From OLB6 sp964467455 (GTDB taxonomy: Bacteria > Bacteroidota > Ignavibacteria > Kapaibacteriales > Kapaibacteriaceae), in NCBI GenBank assembly GCA_964467455.1, contig CAYXQJ010000010.1, forward strand, positions 34,587 to 98,586: 64,000 nucleotides of DNA. Direction: 5' to 3'. The position numbers and the translations under genes are program-made. How positions within the stretch are numbered: position 1 is the first letter of the stretch; each line of letters opens with the position of its first letter. Of this stretch, positions 1 to 8,470 are shown piece by piece. The notes beneath the pieces were generated by a model. The model searched no databases, was not told where the DNA came from, and was given only the letters and a program-made list of their open reading frames with translations.

Positions 1-207
1 GATCTGCGGCCCCTCCCAATCCGTGCCGGTGAATCGCTGGTTGTTCAAGTAGGTGCGCACGTCACTGGCCATCGTCTGCACATCCTGACGCTGGTCGATC
101 TGCAATGCGTCCATGTTGACGATAACGTTGGCATTCAGCTCCTGCGCTGTCACGTTTTGCAGGGCTGCTGACACTGTGATGATGGCTGCAAGCCAGATCA
201 TTCTCAT
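1..207 (-). CDS. PorD-like (DUF4835) protein, N-terminal fragment
   Basis: The first 69 codons are visible; the gene runs off the left edge. A signal peptide (MRMIWLAAIITVSAALQNVT, ending near TAQE) is followed by ELNANVIVN, then a stretch with QTMASDVRTYLNNQRFTGT. This matches the start of the DUF4835 family, exported Bacteroidota proteins tied to the type IX secretion system (PorD). The ATG at 207 is preceded by AAGGA seven bases upstream. Its start codon overlaps that proposed for the divergent gene on the other strand. The family call rests on a short fragment and could change with the missing part. Confidence 0.6.
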   Translation of the reverse strand, partial: MRMIWLAAIITVSAALQNVTAQELNANVIVNMDALQIDQRQDVQTMASDVRTYLNNQRFTGTDWEGPQI

Positions 208-208
208 G

Positions 209-988
209 ATGGATCCTTTCACGTTCATACGGTCGACCACGAATCTACGCACCGCCGTGTTGACGTTGCTGACCTGGTGTTTGGTGTCTCCTGCCCGGGC
301 CGGTGAAAGCGTGACCGGCGTTATGGCCATGTCGGCAGTGGAAACCTTCCCTGCGCCCTGTGCCACGAGTGCCGATTCGACGCTGACGTTCAGCGTGTGG
401 CCAATGCCGTATGGCGTTGCTGACCTTACTCGGAGCGCCGTGACCCTCTCCACAACGCTCGGAACCTTCGGTATCGTCGGTGTGGCCTCATCGTCGTGGG
501 TGGATCTCTCTTGTCAGGGGGCGGAGCATTGGCGTGTCACATCCGCCTACCGCCTCGGCGCCGCAGCGTCGGTACGCTGGATGCAGGCGGCCGGCTTTCC
601 ATCACTGATGGAAGGCCGCGTCCGCCTGCATGCCGCGGCCGACCTGGATTCGCTCTGGACGATCGGCATCGGCGTCGACGATCTGCTCTATACGGCCACG
701 GCCGACGTTGCACCGCAACGCCTTCTTCGTCTTGGTGCTGCCTTTCGCGGCAACGTCACGTTCTCGGCTGACCTGGTGCTAGGTCCGCAAGACCAGACCA
801 CCATTATTCTCTGCAGCCGCTTTTCTCCGATCAACGTTCTCGACGTTCGCCTGTCGATCCGCACCGAGCCACTTACGGCGTCGCTCGCCGTGCGCACGGA
901 TCTTCCGTCGCTGACGCCGATCATCATCACGTTCGATCACGTGCAACATGTTGGCCTTCGTTCATCGCTATCTGTTGCGCTACCATGA
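209..988 (+). CDS. Exported protein of unknown function
   Basis: About 259 residues. Residues 1-31 form a basic then hydrophobic segment ending SPARA, a plausible signal peptide. The rest alternates short polar and hydrophobic stretches rich in Thr, Ser, Val and Ala (for example FSADLVLGPQDQTTIILCSR), consistent with an outer-membrane beta-sheet protein. I recognise no domain. It overlaps the helix-hairpin-helix gene by 4 bases (ATGA), so the two are probably translated together. The start is uncertain: ATG 206 or 209 collides with the divergent start at 207, and GTG 257 would give a very short leader. Confidence 0.6.
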   Translation: MDPFTFIRSTTNLRTAVLTLLTWCLVSPARAGESVTGVMAMSAVETFPAPCATSADSTLTFSVWPMPYGVADLTRSAVTLSTTLGTFGIVGVASSSWVDLSCQGAEHWRVTSAYRLGAAASVRWMQAAGFPSLMEGRVRLHAAADLDSLWTIGIGVDDLLYTATADVAPQRLLRLGAAFRGNVTFSADLVLGPQDQTTIILCSRFSPINVLDVRLSIRTEPLTASLAVRTDLPSLTPIIITFDHVQHVGLRSSLSVALP

Positions 989-2622
989 TGAACATCGTGA
1001 TCTCGATGTGGTGTTGCATGCTGTTGTGCCACGTCGCCACCTCAGCACAAGTCGACGACCTCGCAGAGCGGACGTGGGCCGCAGCCGACATCGAAGCTCT
1101 GGAACGCTACCGCACAGAACCGCTGTGCCTACCTTGCCTCACTGCCTCAGACCTGACCGTATTGCCCGGCATCGATCGGCGGGCCGCGTCGCGCGTTGTG
1201 CGTGCCACGCAGGCCGGCCTGGGCACGCTCGAAGCGATCGCTGACAGTGCCTGCCTAACGATCGATCAGTCCATCATTCTTTTCGCTACTACAACGCTGC
1301 ACTGTTCCTGTGATCCCATCATCAGTGGTGCACGCCTGCAGCAGCGCCTCTATGCCGTGAATGGATCGCCCCCTGACCTGACAACACGAGTGGATGTGGA
1401 AGGACGCCACGGTACTGTTGGCGGCGTCTTCCGCGAAGACCGCAACGGTACGCTGCGTGAAGGATGGGCGCGGTATTCGTCCGATGCCGTCAAGGTCGCG
1501 ATCGGCAACTATGGCATCACGTCGGGCTTGGGCTTGATGCATGCAACGTCGACGCGGACATTGATCGCACAACCGGATGTGCGGTTGCTGCCGTGGACGT
1601 CGACGTGGACCGACGGCGCGCTAACAGGTGCTGCGTTGATGGCCACGGTACCGATGCATCAGGCAACATGCAGTGTGCTTGGTGCATGGTCGCACCGACA
1701 AGACAACGCCGAGTTCGTCAACGTTGGCGTGCACCTTGCTGACAGCACGCGCTCCGTCTTTGCTTCCGTTCGAACAACAAATGGCGCATGGTCGCACGCA
1801 TCGTTGTTCGGATCGCTTTCGATCGCTCGATGGCAGTTCATGACGGAACTTCTCACCACCGCCGATCATCACTACATCACTGCAGCCATGGTCCGTTATG
1901 ACCTTGCTAGGGGGCAAGTGGTCTTTGGTGCATCGTGGTCGGACCCCGAACTCGACGGACGTTGGCGCGCCTCTGCCGCCGTGGTCTGGAGTGCGTTGCG
2001 TTCGTGGCACGTTGAAGCATTCGCCGAGCTACACGGCATCACCTCGCGATCATACGGTCGCCCCATGCCGTCGCGCGGCGTCGACGTCATCCTCGATGCA
2101 CGTCGACGGTTGACGTCAAACGTGCAGCTCGACGGACGCCTGCGCTACGAGATCGACGACGAAGGATGGCGCGCCGACGGTGCGCTTCGAACGGCGATGT
2201 TCACGCGGCACCGCGTGACCGTGCGCGGAGCGGTGCGCGTGCAGCCAACGCGCGATGTGACCCTGCGTGCGCGGCTCGATGTGCGGTCGATGTGGTCTGA
2301 AGGCAGCCGCCAATCAGAGCGCGGCATCCTCGGCGGCGTCGACGTAGTGTGGTCGCCCACACCGGCGTTGCGGATCAGCGGACAGTTCTTGTCGGCCCGA
2401 TCACCATCCATCGAGTCAGCGGCTTACACCATGATCGTACCGGTAGCAGGCGCAATGCGCATGATCGTGGGCACGGGAAACAGCTCGTGGTTTGTGGTGA
2501 GTGGTCGGTGGTCGGTGGTACCGTGGTGTACGGTCGCCGCAGCCGTTGTTGAACAAACGCGCGACCACACGCCGCTGCAACGTGCTGCCTATGTGCAATG
2601 TGAGGTGCGTTTGCCGCGATAA
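985..2622 (+). CDS. Exported helix-hairpin-helix protein with beta-barrel-like C-terminal part
   Basis: 545 residues. Residues 1-22 look like a signal peptide (hydrophobic, ending ATSAQ). Residues about 50-105 hold a ComEA-type helix-hairpin-helix: ASDLTVLPGIDRRAASRVV fits the family pattern LxxLPGIGxxxAxxIv, and a second degenerate hairpin follows. Residues about 140-545 are a long run of alternating strands (RWRASAAVVWSALRSWHVEA and similar) typical of outer-membrane barrels, ending CEVRLPR. HhH motifs usually bind DNA backbone; here the protein is predicted to be outside the cytoplasm. Proteins with this architecture occur in Bacteroidota, but I know no proven role. Translation is coupled to the upstream gene through ATGA. 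Confidence 0.72.
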   Translation: MMNIVISMWCCMLLCHVATSAQVDDLAERTWAAADIEALERYRTEPLCLPCLTASDLTVLPGIDRRAASRVVRATQAGLGTLEAIADSACLTIDQSIILFATTTLHCSCDPIISGARLQQRLYAVNGSPPDLTTRVDVEGRHGTVGGVFREDRNGTLREGWARYSSDAVKVAIGNYGITSGLGLMHATSTRTLIAQPDVRLLPWTSTWTDGALTGAALMATVPMHQATCSVLGAWSHRQDNAEFVNVGVHLADSTRSVFASVRTTNGAWSHASLFGSLSIARWQFMTELLTTADHHYITAAMVRYDLARGQVVFGASWSDPELDGRWRASAAVVWSALRSWHVEAFAELHGITSRSYGRPMPSRGVDVILDARRRLTSNVQLDGRLRYEIDDEGWRADGALRTAMFTRHRVTVRGAVRVQPTRDVTLRARLDVRSMWSEGSRQSERGILGGVDVVWSPTPALRISGQFLSARSPSIESAAYTMIVPVAGAMRMIVGTGNSSWFVVSGRWSVVPWCTVAAAVVEQTRDHTPLQRAAYVQCEVRLPR

Positions 2623-2635
2623 TGCTCGCCCCCTA

Positions 2636-3355
2636 TCAACGCAATAGCAGATGATAGGCGTGAGCTTCGTGCATGAAGTGGGCAGCGATGGGCAGCGAAT
2701 ACGGATTGTCGTACGGCAAACGTTCGGGATGCCATTGGACGCCGAGCAAGAACGGTTTGCCGCCAAGGGCAGCGTCGCCCCATTCGATGGCTTCGATCAA
2801 ACCGTCCGGCGCTAACGCTGCCGGAGCGAAGAGGTTGGCGATCTTCTCGATGCCTTGGTGATGAGCGCTATTGACGGTGCCGTCGAGAGAACCGGTGATG
2901 CGCTTGATCAGCGAGCCCGGTTCGGCATGAAGGTCGTGAATGGCATCGACGTCGTTGATCCGCCGATGTTCGATCTCGCTTGGACGCTGCGTGGGAATGT
3001 CGGCGATGAGTGTGCCGCCGAAGGCGACGTTGAGCAGCTGGAGGCCGCGGCAGATACCGAGTACGGGAAGGTTCTTCTCGACGGCAGCTTTGGCTACAGC
3101 GAGTTCGAGTGCATCGCGGTGTTCGTCGATGGTGTGACACACCGCACGTTTCTCCGGTTGTCCGTAGTGATCTGGGTCGACGTCAGGTCCACCCGAGAGA
3201 ACGATACCGGCAACGGTATCGAGCAATGCCACGGCGTCATCCGGCGACGACGTGATGAGGTCGACCACTTCTACGTCGGGATCGGCAGCACGGAGCCATG
3301 CTTCGTACATGAGGTATTTATCAGAGCCGCTGGCCTTCGAGATCGCGATGCGCAT
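2636..3355 (-). CDS. Peptidase C26 / gamma-glutamyl-GABA hydrolase-like class I glutamine amidotransferase
   Basis: 239 residues. The class I amidotransferase triad is visible: the nucleophile Cys in GICRGLQLLNVAFGG (about residue 100), and His plus Glu in GVQWHPE (about residue 206). GGPDVDPDHYG near residue 56 and HHQGIEKIA near residue 168 are hallmarks of the PuuD/C26 subfamily, which hydrolyses gamma-glutamyl compounds rather than feeding a synthase. No synthetase partner is adjacent. The ATG at 3355 lies 35 bases inside the 3' end of lpxK, so it is the last gene of the lpxB operon. The true substrate is unknown. Confidence 0.85.
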   Translation of the reverse strand: MRIAISKASGSDKYLMYEAWLRAADPDVEVVDLITSSPDDAVALLDTVAGIVLSGGPDVDPDHYGQPEKRAVCHTIDEHRDALELAVAKAAVEKNLPVLGICRGLQLLNVAFGGTLIADIPTQRPSEIEHRRINDVDAIHDLHAEPGSLIKRITGSLDGTVNSAHHQGIEKIANLFAPAALAPDGLIEAIEWGDAALGGKPFLLGVQWHPERLPYDNPYSLPIAAHFMHEAHAYHLLLR

Positions 3356-4313
3356 ATCGATGTTCGATGAGTTCAGTGATGAGATCGGCGCCGTACGTGA
3401 CGTGCGCCTCGATGGGAAGTGTGTACAACATCACGCCGGCCTCGTCGATCAAGGCGCGAAGCTTTGTAAGCTTCACAGCGTCTTTCTCTGTCGTGAGCAC
3501 GGCGGCCTGGTGTTGTTGTGCGAGCCCTATGACGTTCAGGATATCGTCCTTGGTGTAGACGTGATGGTCTTTGAAGATCTTCGTTGCAACCACATCGGCA
3601 CCACATCCTTTTGCTGTTCGATGAAATCGCTCGGGGTTGGCGATGCCGCTCATGGCGACGACGCGCAGTCCCGAGAGTTCCGGTGAATGAGCGACGATCT
3701 GAAACCGAGCAACGATGGACGTTGGCGCACATAGTGGACGCACTTCATCTTCGGTGACGTCGGCGGTGAGTAAGACAACGTCGGCACGATGCAACGACGA
3801 CAGCGGTTCGCGCAAACGTCCGGCCGGCAGCAGCCGCGGATCGTCGAGTGTGGCTCGATCAACAATGACGACGTCGATGTCGCGATGCAGCGCACGATGT
3901 TGGAAACCATCATCAACTACGATCGCGTCGCAGTCGAGCATTCCGGCCGCATGAACGGCTGCGTCGACCTTGCTCTCCGCAACAACAACGGGAACATTCA
4001 ACTTTGCGGCATGCAACGCCGCTTCGTCACCGGCTTCTCGCGCGTTGGCCAATTGTTGTTCACCGTCATGCACAACCAGCAGTCCACGTGTTGAGCGTCG
4101 GTATCCGCGGAGCACGACACCGGTGCGGTGTTCGTGTTGCTGGAGCAGGCGGACGAAGTATTGAACAACGGGCGTTTTCCCCGTGCCCCCTACCGAAATG
4201 TTGCCGATGCTGATGACGAAGGCATCGACGTGGACGACGCCGCGACCGGAATCGAAGCGTTTGTTGCGTCGATCAACAACGGCACCGAACAATTTGGAGA
4301 GTGTTCCCAACAT
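3321..4313 (-). CDS. lpxK: Tetraacyldisaccharide 4'-kinase
   Basis: 330 residues, normal for LpxK. It phosphorylates the 4' position of the lipid A disaccharide at the inner face of the cytoplasmic membrane. The Walker A motif SVGGTGKTP sits at residues 40-48, and DDGFQHRALHRDIDVVIVD near residue 137 is the family signature that holds the catalytic Asp and His region. The gene directly follows the DUF374 acyltransferase (1-base overlap) and precedes the C26 peptidase, all downstream of lpxB. A copy of the recurrent octamer TAGGGGGC encodes part of the Walker A loop. Confidence 0.93.
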   Translation of the reverse strand: MLGTLSKLFGAVVDRRNKRFDSGRGVVHVDAFVISIGNISVGGTGKTPVVQYFVRLLQQHEHRTGVVLRGYRRSTRGLLVVHDGEQQLANAREAGDEAALHAAKLNVPVVVAESKVDAAVHAAGMLDCDAIVVDDGFQHRALHRDIDVVIVDRATLDDPRLLPAGRLREPLSSLHRADVVLLTADVTEDEVRPLCAPTSIVARFQIVAHSPELSGLRVVAMSGIANPERFHRTAKGCGADVVATKIFKDHHVYTKDDILNVIGLAQQHQAAVLTTEKDAVKLTKLRALIDEAGVMLYTLPIEAHVTYGADLITELIEHRYAHRDLEGQRL

Positions 4314-4897
4314 CAGACCGACACCATGGTATTGAGCGTGTCTTGCACTGACGTGATGTAGGCATCGATGTCTTCACGTGTTGATGTTGGTGCGATCTGC
4401 GTTGGGGCACCGATCACCACATGCACGCGAGCGAACGGCAGTGGCAGCATGAACCGATCCCACGAGCGTTCGAATCGCATCGATCGTGAGGACGTTGCGC
4501 GCACCATCACCAGTGGCACACCGGCACGATGAGCAGCCACAACAGCTCCGGGCTTGGCAATATGGGCCGGACCTTTTGGTCCATCCGGGGTGACCAACAC
4601 CAGATGATTCGCCGCAAGCTCCGTCATCGCATCAAGAGCTTCTTTGCCGCCGGTTGATGACGAACCACGCACGGTATGATATCCCCAGTCGGTGAGCAGC
4701 TGTGCCAACAATTCACCATCAGCGCTTTTACTCACCAATGCCACGGGCCGTGCACAACGGAAGACGAACCAGATCGGCAACATCTCACCGTGCCAGAAGG
4801 CCACCACACATGCGCCGGTGGGGATGGTACCGTGCACCTTGATCCGCCACGTGCGTGCCAGCAAGCGCATTAGCATGGAAGCGATCACGGCCTTCAT
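4313..4897 (-). CDS. DUF374 lysophospholipid acyltransferase-like protein
   Basis: 194 residues. The motif FWHGEMLP (residues 34-41) and VTPDGPKGPAH near residue 105 are the DUF374 signature, a branch of the glycerophosphate acyltransferase fold in which the usual HxxxxD box is replaced by HGEMLP. The family is found next to Kdo transferase and lipid A genes. Position between lpxB and lpxK suggests acylation of lipid A or a related envelope lipid, but this is inference from context. It overlaps lpxB by 4 bases and lpxK by 1. Confidence 0.85.
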   Translation of the reverse strand: MKAVIASMLMRLLARTWRIKVHGTIPTGACVVAFWHGEMLPIWFVFRCARPVALVSKSADGELLAQLLTDWGYHTVRGSSSTGGKEALDAMTELAANHLVLVTPDGPKGPAHIAKPGAVVAAHRAGVPLVMVRATSSRSMRFERSWDRFMLPLPFARVHVVIGAPTQIAPTSTREDIDAYITSVQDTLNTMVSV

Positions 4898-5985
4898 CGG
4901 TTCAACATCTCCACGATCACGTTGGCAGCTCGTTCACTGGCGCCGGGTCCACCAAGAAGTGTACGCACGTCATTCGATGCCGACTCCATCTCGCGACGAC
5001 GCTCGTCATTCGTCAGCAGATCATCAACATCACGTGCCAACATCTCCGGCGTTGCTTGTTGCTGAAGTAACTCATGCACAACATTTCGCTGTAGCAGCAG
5101 ATTCATCATCGTCACGGAGTTCACCTTCACCACGCGTTTGGCCATGTAGTACGAGATGGCCGACGTTTTGTAGAACGTCGTGAAGGGCAGTCCCATGACC
5201 GCTGCTTCCAGCGTTGACGTGCCCGCCTTGATCAATCCCGCCGCCTGCGTCGTCATCAACTCCCGTCCATTGCCGGCCACCTTCACACCAAGGTCATGAA
5301 GGGGGCGGAGCAGTTCGTCATCCACCGATCGTGCTTGAGCGACGGTGATGTCGAGATGTCCGCGTTGTTTGAGCAGCGTCACGGTCTGTTGCAGTAACGG
5401 CACATGGTGGTGCAATTCGTGTTTACGTGATCCGGGCATGAGCAGGATGCCGTGACGCGATGTTGCGGGCGGGAGTTCCGTCACCTGGTCGAGCAGCGGA
5501 TGGCCGACCAGCGTCGTGTCGATGCCGTGTTTGTGGAAGAAGTCCACTTCGAACGGAAAAACGACGAGCAGTTTGGTAACCACCTGTGCAAGATCTTTCG
5601 CACGGTCTTCGCCCCAAGCCCACAGTTGCGGCGCGATGTACCAGGCCACGGGGATACGTCGCTGGCGCGCTTTTTTGGCCAGGCGGAGGTTGAACCCCGG
5701 ATAGTCGATCGGCAGGTAGAGCGACGGTTTGCGTGTTTCGAGCAGATGTTCGCACTTCTGCATTAGTGCGCGGAAGTAGCCGATACGCTTGGCGACCTCC
5801 CAGAAGCCCGAGACGGCGAGGTCGCGCAGTTGGGCCACGGACCGAAGTCCTTCCAGTTCCATGGCCGGGCCGCCGAAGCCCTCGAACTGGACGTCGGGTG
5901 CCTGGCGGCGGATGGAAGCCATCAATCGGGCGCCATGAGCGTCGGCCGACGGGTCGCCGGCAGTAATGAAGATGCGTCTATTCAT
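4894..5985 (-). CDS. lpxB: Lipid-A-disaccharide synthase
   Basis: 363 residues, usual length. It joins UDP-diacylglucosamine and lipid X to form the lipid A disaccharide. Visible features are YPGFNLRLAKKARQRRIPVA, YIAPQLWAWGEDR, VFPFEVDFFHKHG, GHPLLD and MPGSRKHE, all in LpxB order, and a C-terminal TSTLEAAVMGLPFTTFYKT box that binds the nucleotide sugar. The N-terminal loop reads AGDPSADAHG where most LpxB have AGExSGDxxG, a real departure at a conserved site. It is the first gene of the minus-strand operon; the 65-base gap to the divergent 6051 gene must hold its promoter. Confidence 0.93.
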   Translation of the reverse strand: MNRRIFITAGDPSADAHGARLMASIRRQAPDVQFEGFGGPAMELEGLRSVAQLRDLAVSGFWEVAKRIGYFRALMQKCEHLLETRKPSLYLPIDYPGFNLRLAKKARQRRIPVAWYIAPQLWAWGEDRAKDLAQVVTKLLVVFPFEVDFFHKHGIDTTLVGHPLLDQVTELPPATSRHGILLMPGSRKHELHHHVPLLQQTVTLLKQRGHLDITVAQARSVDDELLRPLHDLGVKVAGNGRELMTTQAAGLIKAGTSTLEAAVMGLPFTTFYKTSAISYYMAKRVVKVNSVTMMNLLLQRNVVHELLQQQATPEMLARDVDDLLTNDERRREMESASNDVRTLLGGPGASERAANVIVEMLNR

Positions 5986-6007
5986 CGGTCTCTGGCATCA
6001 AACTTGC

Positions 6008-6015
6008 TATATTCG
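6008..6015 (+). promoter_or_regulatory. Possible -7 promoter box for the 6051 gene
   Basis: TATATTCG lies 36 bases before the ATG at 6051 and is one base from the Bacteroidota -7 consensus TAnnTTTG. The same 8-mer occurs upstream of secD on the other strand. No clear TTG -33 box is seen. Confidence 0.3.
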
Positions 6016-6050
6016 GAGCATTCTAGAACTATAAATCACGGTCCACCACC

Positions 6051-6749
6051 ATGACCCGCCCCCTTACCCTTGTTTTTTGTGTTGTGATGTTATCCATGCC
6101 GATGATGGCTGGGCAGTCGGTCCGCATCTTCCCACGCACCTATCCGGTGAACGTGGACGGCAGTACTGAGATGGCGATCAAGCGCATGCCGGAGGGTTCG
6201 GTGTTCGTGCTGAGCGTGAACAAGGGCCAGGATGTGCGCGGATATGACATCCAGTGGTTCAAGGATGGCGAGCCGATCGCCGGGGCGACGGATCAGGAAC
6301 TGACCTATCCGATCGCAACGGGCGACATGAACGGTGTCTATACCGTGTCGATGGCCAGTCCGTGTGCCAAGGTGATGAGCAAGCCCATGCACGTCATCGT
6401 CGAGCGTCGTGCCTTCCAGGTAAATACCGAGATCGGCGGCAGCGACGGTGTGGCGGGCCACGTACAAGAGACCATCACGCAGAGCTTTGTGCTCAACGAA
6501 TGTCAGCCGAATCCGGTAACGGACCGTGCGACGATCACCTTCACGTCGGCGGTAACGTCGGACGTGACCTTGAAGGTCGTCGACCTCAACGGCAATGTGG
6601 TGGCCACATTGGTCAACGATGTGTTGCCGGCCGGCACGCACAGTGTGCAATTCAACACAACGGAGCACAACATGACGAGCTCCTTGTATTACTATGTGCT
6701 CAGCGCTCCGGGCTTTACGGATACGAAGCCGCTGATGCTGGTGAAGTAA
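6051..6749 (+). CDS. T9SS-sorted secreted protein, Ig-like, small
   Basis: 232 residues. Signal peptide at residues 1-22 (ends MMAGQ). Residues about 35-110 resemble a PKD/Ig-type domain (YDIQWFKDGEPIAGATDQEL, YTVSMASPCAKV). The C-terminal 75 residues are a type A T9SS sorting domain: ECQPNPVTDRATITF, then LKVVDLNGNVVATLV, PAGTHSVQFNT and a final KPLMLVK. Such proteins are exported through the type IX system and anchored at or released from the surface. The ATG follows an AT-rich gap; no strong ribosome site is seen. Confidence 0.83.
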   Translation: MTRPLTLVFCVVMLSMPMMAGQSVRIFPRTYPVNVDGSTEMAIKRMPEGSVFVLSVNKGQDVRGYDIQWFKDGEPIAGATDQELTYPIATGDMNGVYTVSMASPCAKVMSKPMHVIVERRAFQVNTEIGGSDGVAGHVQETITQSFVLNECQPNPVTDRATITFTSAVTSDVTLKVVDLNGNVVATLVNDVLPAGTHSVQFNTTEHNMTSSLYYYVLSAPGFTDTKPLMLVK

Positions 6750-6764
6750 CCGATCAGCATCCAG

Positions 6765-7544
6765 ATGCGCCCCCTACTCCTTATCAGCGCCATTGTGGTG
6801 GTGGTCATTTCTTCCTGTACACAGGACAACGAACCACAGACCACAGACCAGCCCTCTTTAGGGTATCGCGACTCCATCATCACGATCACAGCGTCGGGCT
6901 GTACCGGTCCGGTAGCCGATTGTGGTGGCGTTGACATTCGGTTCCCCGTGTTTTCTGACGGCGACAGCGGCGTAGCCGACCTGTTGAACCGTCGGGTGCG
7001 CGCGTTTTTTGTGGAAGAGCTGGGTGGTGGCGACGTGGAGAATCCGGGCATGCCCGACATTGGCGAATCGGCGAAGTCGTTGGTGACCGAGTACGAAGAG
7101 TTCCGCAAGAAATATCCCTCGTCGAGTCAGATCTGGGTGGTACAAGGCACCTCTTCGATCCTTGCTGCCGACTCGTTGTTATGTGTGCGTGGCGAGATCT
7201 ACAGCTACCTTGGCGGGGCGCATCCCAACACGCAGGTGCGGTACGAGATCTTCCGCGTCGACGACGGACGCCGTGTCGGCATTGCCGACCTGACCTCGGA
7301 CACGGCATCATTCAACCTCGAGGCCGAGAAGGCCTTCCGCAAGGTGGTGGGCATGAAGGAATCGGACACCGACTATGCCTCACAAGGTTTCTGGTTCGAA
7401 GGCAACCACTTTGCCCTGCCGACGAACATTGGCCTGACCAAGGACAGTGTGATCCTGCAGTACAACGCCTACGAGATCGCCCCGTATTCGATGGGGCCGT
7501 TTACGGTGACGCTGCCGCGCACGCTCCTCCCCAACGCCCGCTAA
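6765..7544 (+). CDS. DUF3298/RsiV-like lipoprotein
   Basis: 259 residues. The N-terminus MRPLLLISAIVVVVISSC carries a lipobox (ISSC), so it should be a lipoprotein. Residues about 60-250 match the DUF4163/DUF3298 (RsiV-like) fold: FPVFSDGDSGVADLLNRRV, a central region with RGEIYSYLGGAHPN, and the final LQYNAYEIAPYSMGPFTVTL. RsiV in Bacillus is an anti-sigma factor that binds lysozyme; here there is no cytoplasmic sigma-binding part, so I infer only an envelope protein of this fold. An ECF sigma gene lies immediately downstream, beyond the repeat array. Confidence 0.8.
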   Translation: MRPLLLISAIVVVVISSCTQDNEPQTTDQPSLGYRDSIITITASGCTGPVADCGGVDIRFPVFSDGDSGVADLLNRRVRAFFVEELGGGDVENPGMPDIGESAKSLVTEYEEFRKKYPSSSQIWVVQGTSSILAADSLLCVRGEIYSYLGGAHPNTQVRYEIFRVDDGRRVGIADLTSDTASFNLEAEKAFRKVVGMKESDTDYASQGFWFEGNHFALPTNIGLTKDSVILQYNAYEIAPYSMGPFTVTLPRTLLPNAR

Positions 7545-7644
7545 CCTTTCCCGGCATCTATGCTTCCCGGCATCCATGCCCGGCATCTATGCTTCCCGGC
7601 ATCCCTGCCCGGCATCCATGCCCGGCATCTTAACTTCCCGGCAT
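7545..7644. repeat. CCCGGCAT array 1 (7 units)
   Basis: The core CCCGGCAT starts at 7550, 7566, 7579, 7595, 7608, 7621 and 7637, so spacing is strictly 16 or 13 bases. The 16-base unit is CCCGGCATCTATGCTT and the 13-base unit CCCGGCATCCATG, with small variation. The array begins right after the TAA of the upstream gene with CCTTT and its last unit contains the ATG of the sigma factor gene. It therefore fills the whole gap between the two genes. It is not a CRISPR: units are too short and spacers are not unique. Confidence 0.9.
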
Positions 7645-8209
7645 GGAGACTGTAGACCCTGAACATTGGCTAGAACGATATGGCGACGAGCTGTATCGCT
7701 TCGCGTTGAAACGCTTGCGGTCTGAGCATGATGCAGAGGATGTTGTCCAAGAGACCCTCATCACGGCATGGCGCAACCGGACATCGTTTCGCGGCGAACA
7801 GTCGGAGCGGAATTGGCTGTATACGATCCTCAAGAGTCGGATCATCGATTGCATCAGGAAGCGGCAAACCCGGCAGCGATCGATCTCTGAGGTTGACGCT
7901 GACGGTGCTGCACTTGACGAAATGTTCGACGCTCGCGGACACTGGCGGCCTTCCGTGGTGGCCTGGCCGGAAGATGCTTCGGCCCAGATCGAGCGCGACG
8001 AGTTTCAGCGGATCTTTGCGAAATGTTTGGATGGGTTGCCCCCTAAACAGCAGCAAGCATTTGTGCTGAAAGAGGTTGAGGATGAAGATGCGGCCGCGAT
8101 CTGTGAGGAACTCAACATCAGCACGTCTAACTTGTGGGTGATGCTCCATCGCGCGAGATTGCGATTGCGCGTGTGTTTGGAGCACCATTGGTTCGGAGTT
8201 GAAAGGTAG
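7643..8209 (+). CDS. ECF RNA polymerase sigma factor
   Basis: 188 residues. Region 2 spans residues about 10-80: YGDELYRFALKRLRSEHDAE, DVVQETLITAWRN and ERNWLYTILKSRIIDCIRK, which contact core polymerase and the -10 DNA. Region 4 spans about 120-180: LDGLPPKQQQAFVLKEVED, then a helix-turn-helix with ICEELNISTSNLWVMLHRAR. No region 3 is present, as expected for the ECF group. The next gene, three bases on, is a zinc anti-sigma, so the pair is a regulatory cassette. The start codon lies inside the last CCCGGCAT unit, and no ribosome site other than the repeat itself is present. Confidence 0.93.
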   Translation: METVDPEHWLERYGDELYRFALKRLRSEHDAEDVVQETLITAWRNRTSFRGEQSERNWLYTILKSRIIDCIRKRQTRQRSISEVDADGAALDEMFDARGHWRPSVVAWPEDASAQIERDEFQRIFAKCLDGLPPKQQQAFVLKEVEDEDAAAICEELNISTSNLWVMLHRARLRLRVCLEHHWFGVER

Positions 8210-8212
8210 GCC

Positions 8213-8470
8213 ATGAGATTCTTCCTCAATCCAACGTGCAAAGAGACCACGGAACTGCTCACGAAACGCGACGTCGTGGGGCTCTCGTGGTATGAGACGC
8301 TTCGCATGAAGTTCCATCTGGCGATCTGTCGGATGTGTCGCCACTTTGAACGCACCTCGCAGCTCCTCCGCTCAGCGGCGAAGATCCAGTCGGAGTCCGC
8401 CGATCACATCTTGACGTCAGATGCTCGGATGCGCATACAGGATAACCTCGATCGCGAGATCGGCAACTGA
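8213..8470 (+). CDS. Soluble zinc-binding anti-sigma factor (ZAS type)
   Basis: 85 residues, no membrane segment. Cys9 plus His35-x3-Cys39-x2-Cys42 form the HxxxCxxC zinc motif (FHLAICRMC) of the zf-HC2/ZAS anti-sigma family, which holds an ECF sigma factor inactive until a signal, often thiol oxidation, releases zinc. Placement three bases after the sigma gene supports the partnership. Absence of a transmembrane helix suggests a cytoplasmic signal, which is inference. The stop codon is followed without a gap by repeat array 2. Confidence 0.8.
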   Translation: MRFFLNPTCKETTELLTKRDVVGLSWYETLRMKFHLAICRMCRHFERTSQLLRSAAKIQSESADHILTSDARMRIQDNLDREIGN

